A stretch of DNA of 64,000 nt from Kocuria salsicia (GCF_007681555.1 NZ_VELE01000001.1:434001-498000); one strand, 5' to 3'. Shown: positions 20,335 to 31,346, counted from the first letter of the stretch. Notes: a model not told the origin generated them from the sequence alone. Numbers and translations are program-made.

Positions 20335-21357
20335 TCAGGCCTCGCTGCACGCTTCCGTGAGCGCGTCCCCGAGCCCGGTCACGCGTCGCAGCGCGCCCGG
20401 CAGCTCGGGCGGGGTGAGCTCGCTGACGGCCGACGACGGCGCCAGCAGCGTCCCCAGCAGCGCGGCGGGGTTCATGCCCAGCTCGGTCCAGGGACGCAGC
20501 ACCCGTTCCACGTGGGCGCGCACGGCGGGACGACCGGTCACGGGTGCGGTGTCGAAGCACAGCCCCACCCCCGCCTCGTGCAGGGCGGCGAGGGGCTCCC
20601 ACGCCTCTGTGGGACCGGTGGGCAGCGCGGTCACCGCAGTGTCCGCCCCCGTGCGCAACGCCCAGGCCGGTTCCGCGGAACCGGCGGCGAGCAGCACACG
20701 CTCCGCACCGGCGTCGCGCGCTGCACCGACGGCCTCGGTGAGGGTCGCCCGCACCTCGTGGCGCGGCAGCGAGCGCAGGGTGCGGTAGCCGCTGGCGGTG
20801 GGAATAGTGCCGCGCAACACCCGGTCCAGCTCGGGTTCCTCGATCACCAGCACCGTGCCGCGGCCGTCCGTGTTGCGCCGCAGGGCTGCGAGCAGCTCGC
20901 CCAGCCCGGCGCGCCACGACTGCGTGAGGTCCCGCCGCGCGCCTGGATCGGACTGCAGCTTCTCGCCGTTGTGCACGTGGACCGTGGCGGCCAGCGAGAC
21001 GGGGCCCAGCATGGAGAAGGACACGCGCCCGGTGTCCGAACCGGACTCGGCACCCAGGACGTCCGCGACCACGTTGAGGTCGCTCGCGAGCAGGGCCCGG
21101 GCCTGCCGGGAGTCAGCACCGGGCACCGAGGTGATCCGCCACCCGTGGGGCTGCCGGTCCGCGTGCAGAGAGTCGAGAACGGCACTCGTGCGGGCCGCGA
21201 GCTCTGCCTGGGGCCCCCGGTCCGGCAGCACGGGAACACTCGCGAGGTGGGGAGCCCCCAGTTCACCGCGCAGCACGGTGAACGTCTCGAAGAGGTCCGT
21301 CCCCCGCAGCGCCCGGGTGAGGGTGGCTGTGACGGCGTCCCCCGTGGGGGCGCTCAT
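20335..21357 (-). CDS. MetE-like protein (cobalamin-independent methionine synthase fold)
   Basis: The 340-residue product resembles the C-terminal half of MetE and the uroporphyrinogen decarboxylase superfamily (RVSFSMLGPVSLAATVHV near residue 110, VLVIEEPELDRVL near 168). I cannot see the zinc-ligand motif of true methionine synthases, so catalytic activity is uncertain. Related actinobacterial proteins are of this length. The ATG overlaps the chorismate mutase stop (ATGA). A small hairpin covers its stop codon (20322-20341). Confidence 0.7.
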   Translation of the reverse strand: MSAPTGDAVTATLTRALRGTDLFETFTVLRGELGAPHLASVPVLPDRGPQAELAARTSAVLDSLHADRQPHGWRITSVPGADSRQARALLASDLNVVADVLGAESGSDTGRVSFSMLGPVSLAATVHVHNGEKLQSDPGARRDLTQSWRAGLGELLAALRRNTDGRGTVLVIEEPELDRVLRGTIPTASGYRTLRSLPRHEVRATLTEAVGAARDAGAERVLLAAGSAEPAWALRTGADTAVTALPTGPTEAWEPLAALHEAGVGLCFDTAPVTGRPAVRAHVERVLRPWTELGMNPAALLGTLLAPSSAVSELTPPELPGALRRVTGLGDALTEACSEA

Positions 21358-21746
21358 GCGTCGTGGCCGCGGTGGCGGTCCTCGGAGATGGCCTCGTGGT
21401 GACGGATGACCTCGCTGATGATGAAGGTGAGAAACTTCTCCGCGAACTCGGGGTCCAGGTGGGCCGCCTCCGCGAGACTGCGCAGCCGCTGGATCTGTGC
21501 CTTCTCACGCTCCGGGTCCGACGGCGGGAGGTCGTTCTCGGCCTTGAGCTTGCCCACCCGCTGGGTCGCCTTGAAGCGCTCCGCGAGCAGGTGGATCAGA
21601 GCGGCGTCGATGTTGTCGATCGTGCCGCGGATCGAGTCGAGCCGCTCGAGCGCGGTCTCGGACGTGCGGTGCGGGACGGAGGATGCTGCCGAATCCACAG
21701 GGGCGTGGTCCTCGGGGCGGCCGGTCGGGTGCGTGGCTGAGGTCAT
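21354..21746 (-). CDS. Chorismate mutase, AroQ type
   Basis: It converts chorismate to prephenate, the branch point to phenylalanine and tyrosine. The 130-residue product has a disordered N-terminus (about 1-32) and an all-helical AroQ domain: LDSIRGTIDNIDAALIHLLAER (about 35-56, split here by Asp and Arg contacts), the KxxN-type segment GKLKAEN and the final EVIRHHE helix. A -10 element TACAGT lies six bases before the ATG, so the mRNA may be leaderless. It is coupled to the MetE-like gene. Confidence 0.85.
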   Translation of the reverse strand: MTSATHPTGRPEDHAPVDSAASSVPHRTSETALERLDSIRGTIDNIDAALIHLLAERFKATQRVGKLKAENDLPPSDPEREKAQIQRLRSLAEAAHLDPEFAEKFLTFIISEVIRHHEAISEDRHRGHDA

Positions 21747-21752
21747 GCGTCC

Positions 21753-21758
21753 ACTGTA
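21753..21758 (-). promoter_or_regulatory. -10 element for a leaderless chorismate mutase transcript
   Basis: On the minus strand TACAGT is followed by six bases and the ATG. A start of transcription about seven bases after the hexamer would fall on the start codon. No ribosome binding site is visible. Confidence 0.5.
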
Positions 21759-21788
21759 ATCACCGCGGCGCGGCGCCCCGAAACGCTC

Positions 21789-22943
21789 TCAGGAGGCCGC
21801 GACGACAGGGCGGTCCGCGTGCGCGGAGTCGATCGTGGCCTGCCCCAGCACGCGCGTCCCCTGGTAGAGGACCATGGTCTGGCCGGGTGCGACGCCGCGC
21901 TGGGACTCGGCGAGGCGCACGTGCAGACGGGGCTCACCGGCCTCGCGGCTCAGCGAGGCGGTGGCCGGTGCGGGATCGCCGTGGGCGCGCACCTGCACGG
22001 TCACCGGGAACTCCTCGGAACGGGCGTCCGTCGCGTCCCCCAGGGCCGCGACCTCGCGCGGGGCCAGACCCGCCCACGAGGGCCGGATCCCCTCCATGAC
22101 GTCGATCGCGAGCAACTGCTCGGGGCCCACGACCACCTCGTTGGTCTTGGGCCGGATCTCCAGCACGAACCGGGGCTTGCCGTCCGGGGCGGGGCGGCCG
22201 ATGTGCAGGCCACGGCGCTGTCCCACGGTGTAGGCCTGGGCCCCGCGGTGCTCGCCCAGATCGTTGCCCTCGGTGTCGACGATCCGCCCGGAGTCCAGGT
22301 CCATGTGGTCCTCGAGCCACCCGCGCGTGTTGCCGTCCGGGATGAAGCAGATGTCGTGGGAGTCCGGCTTCTTGGCCACGGACAGCCCCCGCTGCTCCGC
22401 CTCCGCGCGCACCTGAGCCTTGGACGGCGTCTCGGCGAGCGGGAAGATGGCGTGCTCCAGCTGCTCGGCTGTCAGCACGCCCAGCACGTAGGACTGGTCC
22501 TTCGCCCAGTCGGCGGCGCGGTGCAGCTCCTTGTGCCCGTCCGCGTCCTCCACCACCTTGGCGTAGTGGCCGGTGCACACGGCGTCGAAGCCCAGGGCGA
22601 GCGCCTTCTCCAGCAGGGCAGCGAACTTGATCTTCTCGTTGCAGCGCATGCACGGGTTCGGCGTGCGCCCCGCGGCGTACTCGGCCACGAAGTCGTCCAC
22701 CACGTCCGCCTGGAAGCGCTCGGAAAAGTCCCACACGTAGTACGGGATGCCCAGTTTCTCCGCGGCGCGCCACGCGTCCCGGGAGTCCTCAATCGTGCAG
22801 CACCCGCGCGCTCCGGTGCGCAGCGTGCCGGGGGTGCGGGACAGTGCCAGGTGGACGCCGGTGACGTCGTGCCCGGCGTCCACGGCGCGTGCCGCGGCCA
22901 CTGCCGAGTCCACGCCGCCGCTCATGGCTGCCAGAACGCGCAC
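21789..22943 (-). CDS. mnmA: tRNA-specific 2-thiouridylase MnmA
   Basis: MnmA thiolates U34 of tRNAs for Lys, Glu and Gln using sulfur relayed from a cysteine desulfurase. The 384-residue product has the PP-loop [10 protein letters not shown] (8-17), the catalytic cysteine Cys98 in NPCMRC and the second cysteine Cys199 in SHDICF, at positions close to those of E. coli MnmA. The GTG start has GGAGG upstream. The gene follows the desulfurase gene, a natural pairing. Confidence 0.96.
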   Translation of the reverse strand: MRVLAAMSGGVDSAVAAARAVDAGHDVTGVHLALSRTPGTLRTGARGCCTIEDSRDAWRAAEKLGIPYYVWDFSERFQADVVDDFVAEYAAGRTPNPCMRCNEKIKFAALLEKALALGFDAVCTGHYAKVVEDADGHKELHRAADWAKDQSYVLGVLTAEQLEHAIFPLAETPSKAQVRAEAEQRGLSVAKKPDSHDICFIPDGNTRGWLEDHMDLDSGRIVDTEGNDLGEHRGAQAYTVGQRRGLHIGRPAPDGKPRFVLEIRPKTNEVVVGPEQLLAIDVMEGIRPSWAGLAPREVAALGDATDARSEEFPVTVQVRAHGDPAPATASLSREAGEPRLHVRLAESQRGVAPGQTMVLYQGTRVLGQATIDSAHADRPVVAAS

Positions 22944-23010
22944 GGGGTGCCTCCAGGGAAGGTCGTCGAGTGGGACGCCTTAACAACGGTGCCTCTCCGG
23001 CCGCTATTCC

Positions 23011-23081
23011 CGACGACGCCGCACGCCGGAGCGGGTGCCCGGCGCCGGGACGTCCGAGCGGCACGGGCCGCGGCGTCGTCG
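23011..23081. repeat. 12-bp inverted repeat between desulfurase and mnmA
   Basis: CGACGACGCCGC (23011-23022) and GCGGCGTCGTCG (23070-23081) are perfect complements separated by 47 bases. The same 12-base arms form the hairpin at 36613-36645. It could be a terminator stem or a dispersed repeat. Confidence 0.5.
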
Positions 23082-23100
23082 TGCTCAGGCGGCGCCTTGC

Positions 23101-24327
23101 TCAGAACGCTCCGGGCACGTGTCCCGAGAGGCCCGCGGTGCGGGCGCGCTCGTAGACCTCGCCCACCGCGTCCAGGACGCGCTCGACGTCCTGCTGCGTG
23201 CTCGTGTGCCCAAGCGAGAAGCGCTGCGCGCCGCGGGCAGTCTCCTCCGGCACGCCCATGGCCAGCAGCACGTGGGAGGCGCGCGGCACGCCCGCGTTGC
23301 ACGCCGAGCCGGTGGACAGCGCCACCCCGGCCGCGTCGAAGAGGAAGAGCATGGAGTCCCCCTCGCAACCGGGGAACGTGAAGTGCGCGTTGCCCGGCAG
23401 CCGGGTGGGATGCTCCCACTCCGCCTCCGGGGCACCCGGCTCGGGCCCTCGCAGAACGGCGTCCGGGACCCGCTCCCGGATCCCGGCCACGAGGGCGTCG
23501 CGAAGGCGTGCGCGGCGCAGGAACTCCCCGCGCAGATCGGACCGGGCCGCCTCGACCGCCGCGCCGAACGCCGCGGCACCCGCCGCGTTCACGGTGCCGG
23601 AGCGGACACTGCGCTCCTGACCTCCCCCGAAGCTGGTTGCGGCGAGCTTCACCGTGCGTGGGGCGTAGAGCGCACCCACACCCATCGGGCCGCCGAGCTT
23701 GTGGGCCGAGACTGCGAGGGTGCTGATGCCGCGCAGATGGGCGTCCACGGGCACGGCGCAGAACGCCTGGACCGCGTCCACGTGGCAGGCCACCCCGGCG
23801 TCGTCGCACAGGGCCGCGAGTTCCGCCACGGGCTGGACGGCGCCGACCTCGTTGTTCGCCCACATCACCGTGGCCAGCGCGACCTCGTCACCGCGCCGCG
23901 CGAGCAGGTCCGCGAGCGCGGCGGGGTCCACGCGGCCGTCCTCGGCCACCTCGAGCCACGCGAGCTCCGCGCCCTCGTGGGCAACGAGCCACTCGGCTGT
24001 CTCGGACACGGCGTGGTGCTCCACGGTGGACAGCGCGATCACCGTGCGACGAGGGTCGGCCTCCCGTGCCGCACGGTAGAGGCCGAGCACCGCCATGTTG
24101 TCCGCCTCGGTGCCGCCGGAGGTCAGGATGACCTCGACCGGTTCCGCGTTGAGGGCTGCCGCGATCTGGTCCCGCCCCGTCTCCAGCGTCATGCGCGCGG
24201 CGCGACCGCCGGAGTGCAGGGAGGCCGGGTTGCCGCCCCTGCGGGCCTGCTCGACGAACGCCTCAACGGCCTCCGGGAGCATGTCCGTGGTGGCGGCGTG
24301 ATCCATGTAGACGCGGGGTGTGGGCAT
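23101..24327 (-). CDS. iscS: Cysteine desulfurase, IscS/NifS type
   Basis: This PLP enzyme takes sulfur from cysteine for tRNA thiolation and iron-sulfur clusters. The 408-residue product has the N-terminal DHAATT motif (9-14), SGGTEADN (70-77), the PLP lysine Lys210 in SAHKLGG and the active cysteine Cys343 in STGSACNAG. A -10 hexamer TAGAAT lies seven bases before the ATG at 24327, suggesting a leaderless mRNA; an upstream ATG at 24336 overlaps that hexamer. No scaffold gene iscU is nearby, so the tRNA-modification role next to mnmA is likely. Confidence 0.93.
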   Translation of the reverse strand: MPTPRVYMDHAATTDMLPEAVEAFVEQARRGGNPASLHSGGRAARMTLETGRDQIAAALNAEPVEVILTSGGTEADNMAVLGLYRAAREADPRRTVIALSTVEHHAVSETAEWLVAHEGAELAWLEVAEDGRVDPAALADLLARRGDEVALATVMWANNEVGAVQPVAELAALCDDAGVACHVDAVQAFCAVPVDAHLRGISTLAVSAHKLGGPMGVGALYAPRTVKLAATSFGGGQERSVRSGTVNAAGAAAFGAAVEAARSDLRGEFLRRARLRDALVAGIRERVPDAVLRGPEPGAPEAEWEHPTRLPGNAHFTFPGCEGDSMLFLFDAAGVALSTGSACNAGVPRASHVLLAMGVPEETARGAQRFSLGHTSTQQDVERVLDAVGEVYERARTAGLSGHVPGAF

Positions 24328-24334
24328 GGTCCCC

Positions 24335-24354
24335 ATTCTAGGCGCGCCTACAAT
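24335..24354. promoter_or_regulatory. Back-to-back leaderless promoters for desulfurase and trmL
   Basis: The 20-bp region reads ATTCTAGGCGCGCCTACAAT. It contains the perfect palindrome TAGGCGCGCCTA. The plus strand has TACAAT (24349-24354) and the minus strand TAGAAT (complement 24335-24340). Each hexamer is seven bases from its ATG. Confidence 0.65.
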
Positions 24355-24361
24355 CGCCCCC

Positions 24362-24826
24362 ATGCTGCACTTCGTCTTCCACACCCCCGAGATCCCCGGC
24401 AACACGGGCAACGCGATCCGCCTGGCCGCGTGCACCGGCGCACGGCTGCACCTGGTGGAGCCCCTGGGCTTCAACTTTGACGATGCCAACCTGCGCCGCG
24501 CGGGCCTGGACTACCACGACCTCGCAGTCATGGACGTGCACCCCAGCGTTGACGCGCTCTGGGACTCGCTCGGGGATGCCCGCGTGATCGCGTTCACGTC
24601 CCACTCGAGCACCCGCCACACGCAGCTGGACTACCGGGACGGGGACGTCCTGCTCTTCGGCCGCGAGTCCACGGGGCTTCCGGGGGACGTCCTGGAGGAC
24701 CCGCACGTGGGCGAACGCGTGCGCATCCCCATGCTGCCCGGCCGCCGCTCCCTCAACCTCGCCAACTCGGCGTCCATCGCGCTCTACGAGGCCTGGCGCC
24801 AGCTGGGCTTCCCGGACGGCGTCTGA
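24362..24826 (+). CDS. trmL: tRNA (cytidine/uridine-34 2'-O)-methyltransferase TrmL
   Basis: TrmL methylates the wobble ribose of leucine tRNAs. The 154-residue product is a minimal SPOUT enzyme with the N-terminal PEIPGNTGNAIRLA (about 10-23), the FGRESTGLP motif and the C-terminal knot sequence SLNLANSASIALYEA. Length and motifs match YibK/TrmL exactly. The ATG seven bases after TACAAT suggests a leaderless mRNA. It shares a 34-base divergent region with the desulfurase gene. Confidence 0.94.
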   Translation: MLHFVFHTPEIPGNTGNAIRLAACTGARLHLVEPLGFNFDDANLRRAGLDYHDLAVMDVHPSVDALWDSLGDARVIAFTSHSSTRHTQLDYRDGDVLLFGRESTGLPGDVLEDPHVGERVRIPMLPGRRSLNLANSASIALYEAWRQLGFPDGV

Positions 24827-24908
24827 GCCGGGGACGACGGCGGCGCGGGGCCGGTACCGCAGCCACCACGCCGGGGAACACGGCGACGGCGGCCCAGCGT
24901 AGCGCACA

Positions 24909-24950
24909 ACGACGGCGCCCTGCGCACCCGGGTGCGCAGGGCGCCGTCGT
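24909..24950. terminator. 42-bp perfect palindrome between trmL and htrA
   Basis: Each arm is 21 bases (first half begins ACGACGGCGCCCTGC) and there is no spacer, so the hairpin needs a few bases open at the tip. It lies between convergent genes and probably terminates both transcripts. Confidence 0.75.
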
Positions 24951-24988
24951 CGAGGGGCGCTCCGTCCGGGGCTGTCCCCGTGCAGTGG

Positions 24989-26512
24989 CTAGTTGCTCGT
25001 GTGGTCCGCCGCGTTGCCGACGGTGACCGTGACGGTCTTCTCGTCGTTGCCGCGGCGGAAAGTGAGCTCCGCCTGGGAACCGGCCGCGAGCTCGCGGACG
25101 CCCGCGGTCAGCGCATCGGCGTCCGTGATGGACTTGCCGTTGAACTTCGTGACCACGTCGTTGGCCTTCAGCCCGGCGTCCGCGGCCGGGGAGCCGCTCT
25201 CCACGCTGCGCACCAGGGCGCCCGAGGAGAACTGCCCCGAGTTGCTCCCGGACGGCGTGTAGGAGGAGACGGACGCGCCCAGGTAGCCATGCGTGGCCTT
25301 GCCGTCCTTGATGATCTCGTCCGCGACCCGCTTGGCTGTGTTGGACGGGATCGAGAATCCCACCCCGATGTTCCCCGAGCTGGAGGAGTCGTTCGAGGAG
25401 GACCCCGCCGCCGAGGCGATCGCCACGTTGATGCCGATCACCTGACCGCTCGAGTTCACGAGCGCGCCACCCGAGTTGCCGGGGTTGATCGCCGCGTCCG
25501 TCTGCAGGACGTTGAGGTAGACGCTCGACTTCGCGGACTGCGAGCCCGACTGCCCGTTGTCCGGGAAGTTGAAGAAGAAGTCCTGCCCGCCGCCGCCCTG
25601 CTGGGAGTCCTCCGGGGTCTCCTGCGCCGCCGAGGAGGCGACGGCGATCGTCCGGTTGAGCGTGGACACGATGCCGTCCGTGACGGTTCCGCTCAGTCCG
25701 AGAGGAGCACCGATCGCGATCGCCACGTCGCCCACGTTGAGCTTGCTCGAGTCCGCGAACTCTGCGGGGGTCAGCCCGGAGGGGTCCACCTTGATGACGG
25801 CGAGATCGGACTCGGGGTCCGTGCCCACGACGGTGGCCTTGCGCACCGAGCCGTCCGCGGTCTGCACCTCCAGGTTCGCGTTGGAGGTGGCGCCGTCGAG
25901 TGTGACCACGTGGGTGTTGGTGAGGATGTGGCCCTGGTCGTCGAGCACCACGCCGGAGCCGGTGCCGCCCTCACTGCCCGACGTCGCGGAGATGGTGACC
26001 ACGGAGGGGGACGCCTTCTGCGTGGCACCCGTGATCTCGTTGACCGAGTCCGTGTTGTTGACGATCACCGGGGAGCTGTTCGCGCTCGTCGACGAGCTGC
26101 TCCCACCGGCCACCGCACCGGTGCCGATCGCGGTCCCCGCACCGAGCAGACCGGCGAGCGCCATGCCTGCCACCATCGCGCCGGCGGAGAACTTGCGGCG
26201 GGTCTTCGTGCCGCCCTCACCCGGGTGGGCCGCGGAGCCGCCCTGGAACGACGCACCGTCGTAACCCCCGCCGTACCCGCCAGCCTGGCCGTCCGCGCTG
26301 CCCGAGCCGTAGCCGTTGTGGCCGTTCTGGGATGCGGGGGGAATGGGCTGAGTGTCGTTCGGGTTCCAGGGCGAACCGTGCCGCGGATCGGCCCCGGTGT
26401 CCCCCGCGGCGCCGGTCGACCCGGAGTCGCTCGCTCTGTAGGCCTGCTCTCCGTAGCGGGGGACGGGACGCTGCGGATCGCCGCCGTCGCGGGGATCGTG
26501 GGAATCGGCCAT
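24989..26512 (-). CDS. htrA: HtrA/DegP-type membrane-anchored serine protease
   Basis: These proteases act in envelope protein quality control. The 507-residue product has a long Gly/Asp-rich cytoplasmic N-terminus (1-105), one membrane segment (about 109-136), a trypsin-like domain with catalytic residues His201 (TNTHVV), Asp236 (SDLAVI) and Ser347 (NPGNSGGAL), and one C-terminal PDZ domain (about 395-500). An insertion of Gln, Gly and Phe (about 300-330) interrupts the protease domain. GAGGAG precedes the ATG. The divergent neighbour is the TPM/PspA operon, also envelope-related. Confidence 0.93.
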   Translation of the reverse strand: MADSHDPRDGGDPQRPVPRYGEQAYRASDSGSTGAAGDTGADPRHGSPWNPNDTQPIPPASQNGHNGYGSGSADGQAGGYGGGYDGASFQGGSAAHPGEGGTKTRRKFSAGAMVAGMALAGLLGAGTAIGTGAVAGGSSSSTSANSSPVIVNNTDSVNEITGATQKASPSVVTISATSGSEGGTGSGVVLDDQGHILTNTHVVTLDGATSNANLEVQTADGSVRKATVVGTDPESDLAVIKVDPSGLTPAEFADSSKLNVGDVAIAIGAPLGLSGTVTDGIVSTLNRTIAVASSAAQETPEDSQQGGGGQDFFFNFPDNGQSGSQSAKSSVYLNVLQTDAAINPGNSGGALVNSSGQVIGINVAIASAAGSSSNDSSSSGNIGVGFSIPSNTAKRVADEIIKDGKATHGYLGASVSSYTPSGSNSGQFSSGALVRSVESGSPAADAGLKANDVVTKFNGKSITDADALTAGVRELAAGSQAELTFRRGNDEKTVTVTVGNAADHTSN

Positions 26513-26778
26513 CTTCTCTCCTCAGAACCTCAGGTACCGACTCCTGGGCCGGTCTCTTTCCGTTGCCACAGTATGCGCGCCCGTGCTGTGTCGGTGCTGT
26601 GAGAACTGACGGGTTCTCGTGAATCAGCTCAACCTTTCCGGGGTGCGCGCTGACATCACGGATCCAGCACCTGTGCTCAGCGTATTCTGTGACTTGAGCG
26701 GCGCCGCTCCCGCGCAGAACGCACCGACGATCACGGGAGGCGCCGAACCACCGGGCTGACGTCGAAAGAACGAGGGTC

Positions 26779-28809
26779 ATGAGTTCACGCACCTACTGGC
26801 GGCGCACACTGTCGGCGGCCGCACTCGCAGGTTCCTCCCTGATGCTCCTCTCCCCCGCAGCACTGGCCGAGACCCCGCCCACGGTGGATCCGGGCGTCCG
26901 CGTCGTGGATTCAGCGGACGCGCTCGGTGACACCTCCGCGCTGCAGGACTCGATCGCGTCCCTGTCCCAGGAACACCAGATCACGCTCTACGTGGTCTAC
27001 GTAGAGCGCTTCACGGATCCCACCGACCCGGAGCAGTGGGCGAAGCAGTTCGCCTCCAACAACGGTCTCGGCAGCAACGACGCCGTGCTGGCGGTGGCCA
27101 CACAGGCTCGCCAGGCACGATTCCTGGCCAGCTCCGCCGGGCCACTCTCCACCAGCGATCGACAGAAGATCTACACCGATGACATTGCCCCCGCACTGAA
27201 CAAGGGTGACTGGAACGGCGCGGCCGAGGGCGCGGTGAAGGGCATCGACTCTGCCCTCAGCGGCGGTCTGGGCGGCGGTGGCGGTGCGGTTCTGGGCACC
27301 GTGGCGGTCGGGGGGCTCGCCGCCGCGGGCGTGGGTGCCGTGGTCGTGGCGCGCAAGCGACGTCGTCGTGGCGCAGACGTACCGGGGGGCCAGCAGCAGC
27401 GCGGTGGCGCGCCGCAGCGTCCGCTGGTGCCCCTGCCGGAGCTCCACAGGCAGGCCGGCTCGGCACTCGTGGAGGCGGACAACGCCATCCAGCACTCCGA
27501 GCAGGAGCTCGCGTTCGCGCAGCTGCAGTACGGCGAGGAGCAGACACGGCCGTTCCAGGAGGCGATCGCCCGCGCCAAGGAGCACATGCGGGAGTCCTTC
27601 GAGCTGCAGCAGAAGCTCGAGGACGACATCCCGGACACCGAGGCGGACCAGCGCGCGTGGCTCGGTGAGATCATCGACCGCACGCGGCAGGCCAGGGCGC
27701 CGCTCGCGGAGCAGGAGAAGAACTTCACCCAGCTGCGGCAGCTGGAGACCCGCGCCCCCGAGGCGTTGGAGGGGGTCCGCCGCGCCGTGGCGGACGCGCG
27801 GCCACGCCTTGCGGACGCCGAGGCTACGCTCGTCTCGCTGCACGGGACCTACGACGACGCCGCCCTGGCCCCCGTGGCGGACAACGGCACCCAGGCGCGG
27901 GACCGCCTCGAGTTCGCGGAGTCCTCGATCCAGCAGGCGCAGCAGCACCTGGACTCCGGTGAGGTCTCCGAAGGGGTGCTCGCGATCCGGGCCGCCGAGG
28001 AGGCCACGGGTCAGGCCGAGGGGCTCATCACCTCGGTGGACAACGCGCGCCGCGAGCTGGCAAAGGCCGAGGAGTCCCTCAAGGATGCCGTGAGCATCGC
28101 GCAGCGGGACGTCGCCGAGGCCGAGGGGATCGTGCAGCACGGCTCTCGCCCCGAGCTCGCGGGTGCCGCCGCGGGGGTGCGCTCTGTGCTGCAGACGGTC
28201 ACGGAGCAGATGTCCTCGGGCCACTACGACCCCGTGGGCTCGGCCCGCCGCCTGGCCCAGGCGAAGGCGGAGCTGGACAAGGGGCTTCAGGACGTCCGCA
28301 ACGCCCAGGACCGCGCCCGCTCTGCCCGCGAGACCCTCTCCCACACGCTGGTGAGCGCGCAGGCGAGCCTCACCACGGCGTCGGACTACGTGTGGGCGCG
28401 CCGGGGCGGCGTGGGCGCTCAAGCGCGCACCCAGCTCGCGGAGGCAGAGCGCCACCTGCAGATCGCCCAGCAGCTGCAGGAGTCCGATCCAGAGCGTGCA
28501 CTGAACGAGGCCAACCAGTCCATCCGGCTCGCCGAGGAGGCACAGCGCTCCGCGACCGCGGACGTCGACCAGTTCTACAGCTCTCCCACCGGCTACGGCG
28601 GCATGGGCTACGGCGGGCGCCGCAGCAACGGTCTTGGCGGTGCGGTGCTCGGCGGCATCCTGCTGGGCGGCATCCTCAACGGGGGCGGCGGCTACGGCGG
28701 CGGCCACCACGACGGCGGTTTCGGCGACGGCGGCGGCTTCGGGGGCGGTTTCGGCGGTGGTTTCGGCGACGGCGGCGGCTTCGACGGCGGGGTGGGCGGC
28801 AGCTTTTGA
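26779..28809 (+). CDS. Secreted/membrane TPM-domain protein with coiled coil and Gly-rich tail
   Basis: The 676-residue product has a signal peptide with a likely cut after SPAALA (residue 30), a TPM domain (about 40-165; VVDSADALGD start, SNDAVLAVAT inside), one membrane segment (about 172-195) followed by RKRRRRG, a long Glu/Ala/Gln-rich helical region (about 215-600) and a Gly/Phe/Asp-rich tail ending GGVGGSF. TPM domains occur in photosystem repair phosphatases and in YgcG-like proteins. The cytoplasmic coiled coil could meet PspA, encoded 87 bases downstream. A possible -10, TATTCT, lies upstream near 26683. The exact function is unknown. Confidence 0.85.
   Translation: MSSRTYWRRTLSAAALAGSSLMLLSPAALAETPPTVDPGVRVVDSADALGDTSALQDSIASLSQEHQITLYVVYVERFTDPTDPEQWAKQFASNNGLGSNDAVLAVATQARQARFLASSAGPLSTSDRQKIYTDDIAPALNKGDWNGAAEGAVKGIDSALSGGLGGGGGAVLGTVAVGGLAAAGVGAVVVARKRRRRGADVPGGQQQRGGAPQRPLVPLPELHRQAGSALVEADNAIQHSEQELAFAQLQYGEEQTRPFQEAIARAKEHMRESFELQQKLEDDIPDTEADQRAWLGEIIDRTRQARAPLAEQEKNFTQLRQLETRAPEALEGVRRAVADARPRLADAEATLVSLHGTYDDAALAPVADNGTQARDRLEFAESSIQQAQQHLDSGEVSEGVLAIRAAEEATGQAEGLITSVDNARRELAKAEESLKDAVSIAQRDVAEAEGIVQHGSRPELAGAAAGVRSVLQTVTEQMSSGHYDPVGSARRLAQAKAELDKGLQDVRNAQDRARSARETLSHTLVSAQASLTTASDYVWARRGGVGAQARTQLAEAERHLQIAQQLQESDPERALNEANQSIRLAEEAQRSATADVDQFYSSPTGYGGMGYGGRRSNGLGGAVLGGILLGGILNGGGGYGGGHHDGGFGDGGGFGGGFGGGFGDGGGFDGGVGGSF
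28717..28782 (+). repeat. 24-bp direct repeat in the Gly-rich tail
   Basis: The same 24 bases, beginning GGTTTCGGCGACGG, occur at 28717-28740 and 28759-28782. They encode repeats of GFGDGGGF, so the tail probably varies in length between strains. Confidence 0.7.
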
Positions 28810-28896
28810 GCCGCCCCGGGTCCCCACGGGCTGCCACGCACCGCCCTGACCCGCAAGATCTCAGCTCCATCCGACACACGAGAAGAGGAGAACGAC

Positions 28897-29652
28897 ATGA
28901 GCAAGCAGTCGATTTTCGGGCGCATCGCCCAGCTGGCCAAGGCCAACATCAACGCCATGATCGACTCTGCGGAGGACCCGCAGAAGATGCTGGACCAGAT
29001 GGTCCGCGACTACACGGAGAACATCCGCGAGGCAGAGTCCGCCGTGGCCCAGACCATCGGCAACCTTCGCCTGCTGGAGAAGGACCACGCGGAGGACGTC
29101 CAGGAGGCCGCGCAGTGGGGCAACAAGGCCCTCGCCGCGTCCAACAAGGCGGACGAGTTCCGCAGGGCCGGCAAGGAGCTGGAGGCCGGCAAGTTCGACG
29201 ACCTCGCCAAGGTGGCACTGCAGCGCCAGATCCAGTCCGAGAACGAGGCGCGCGCCGCAGAGCCGCAGATCTCCTCCCAGACGGAGGTCGTGGACAAGCT
29301 CAAGGACGGGCTCAACAGCATGCGCGGCAAGCTCCAGGAGCTCTCCACCAAGCGCGACGAGCTGGCCGCCCGCCAGAAGACCGTGCAGGCTCAGTCCCAG
29401 GTCCAGGACGCCCTGAAGTCCTTCGACGTCATGGATCCCACCAGTGAGGTCTCCCGCTTCGAGGAGAAGGTCCGCCGCGAGGAGGCAAGGGTGGCCGGAC
29501 AGCAGGAGCTCGCGGACTCCTCCCTGGACCGTCAGTTCGAGGCGCTGGAGAACATGGGCCAGCAGACGGAGATCGAGGCCCGGCTCGCCGCGCTGAAGGC
29601 CGGCTCCGGCGCCAAGGACGGGGAGAACATCGTCTCCTCCGAGGAAGTCTGA
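28897..29652 (+). CDS. pspA: PspA/IM30-family membrane stress protein
   Basis: PspA/IM30 proteins are ESCRT-III-like and protect the inner membrane under stress. The 251-residue product is almost wholly helical, starting SIFGRIAQLAKANINAMIDS, which forms the membrane-binding amphipathic helix, with the conserved DPQKMLDQM turn near 28-36. The ribosome binding site is GAGGAG. It sits between the TPM gene and the HerA-like gene, three bases from the latter. No PspC or PspB is nearby. Confidence 0.93.
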   Translation: MSKQSIFGRIAQLAKANINAMIDSAEDPQKMLDQMVRDYTENIREAESAVAQTIGNLRLLEKDHAEDVQEAAQWGNKALAASNKADEFRRAGKELEAGKFDDLAKVALQRQIQSENEARAAEPQISSQTEVVDKLKDGLNSMRGKLQELSTKRDELAARQKTVQAQSQVQDALKSFDVMDPTSEVSRFEEKVRREEARVAGQQELADSSLDRQFEALENMGQQTEIEARLAALKAGSGAKDGENIVSSEEV

Positions 29653-29655
29653 GTC

Positions 29656-31269
<1,614 letters not shown>

Positions 31270-31299
31270 GCCGCTGCCGCGGTTGACGAGCGCTGCAAC

Positions 31300-31346
31300 G
31301 CACGACGCGCCACCGGTGCCCCTCCACGGGCCCGTCGGCGTCGTGC
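31300..31346 (+). terminator. Possible terminator after the HerA-like gene
   Basis: GCACGACGC (31300-31308) pairs with GCGTCGTGC (31338-31346) around a 29-base loop. The long loop makes it weak. Confidence 0.35.
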
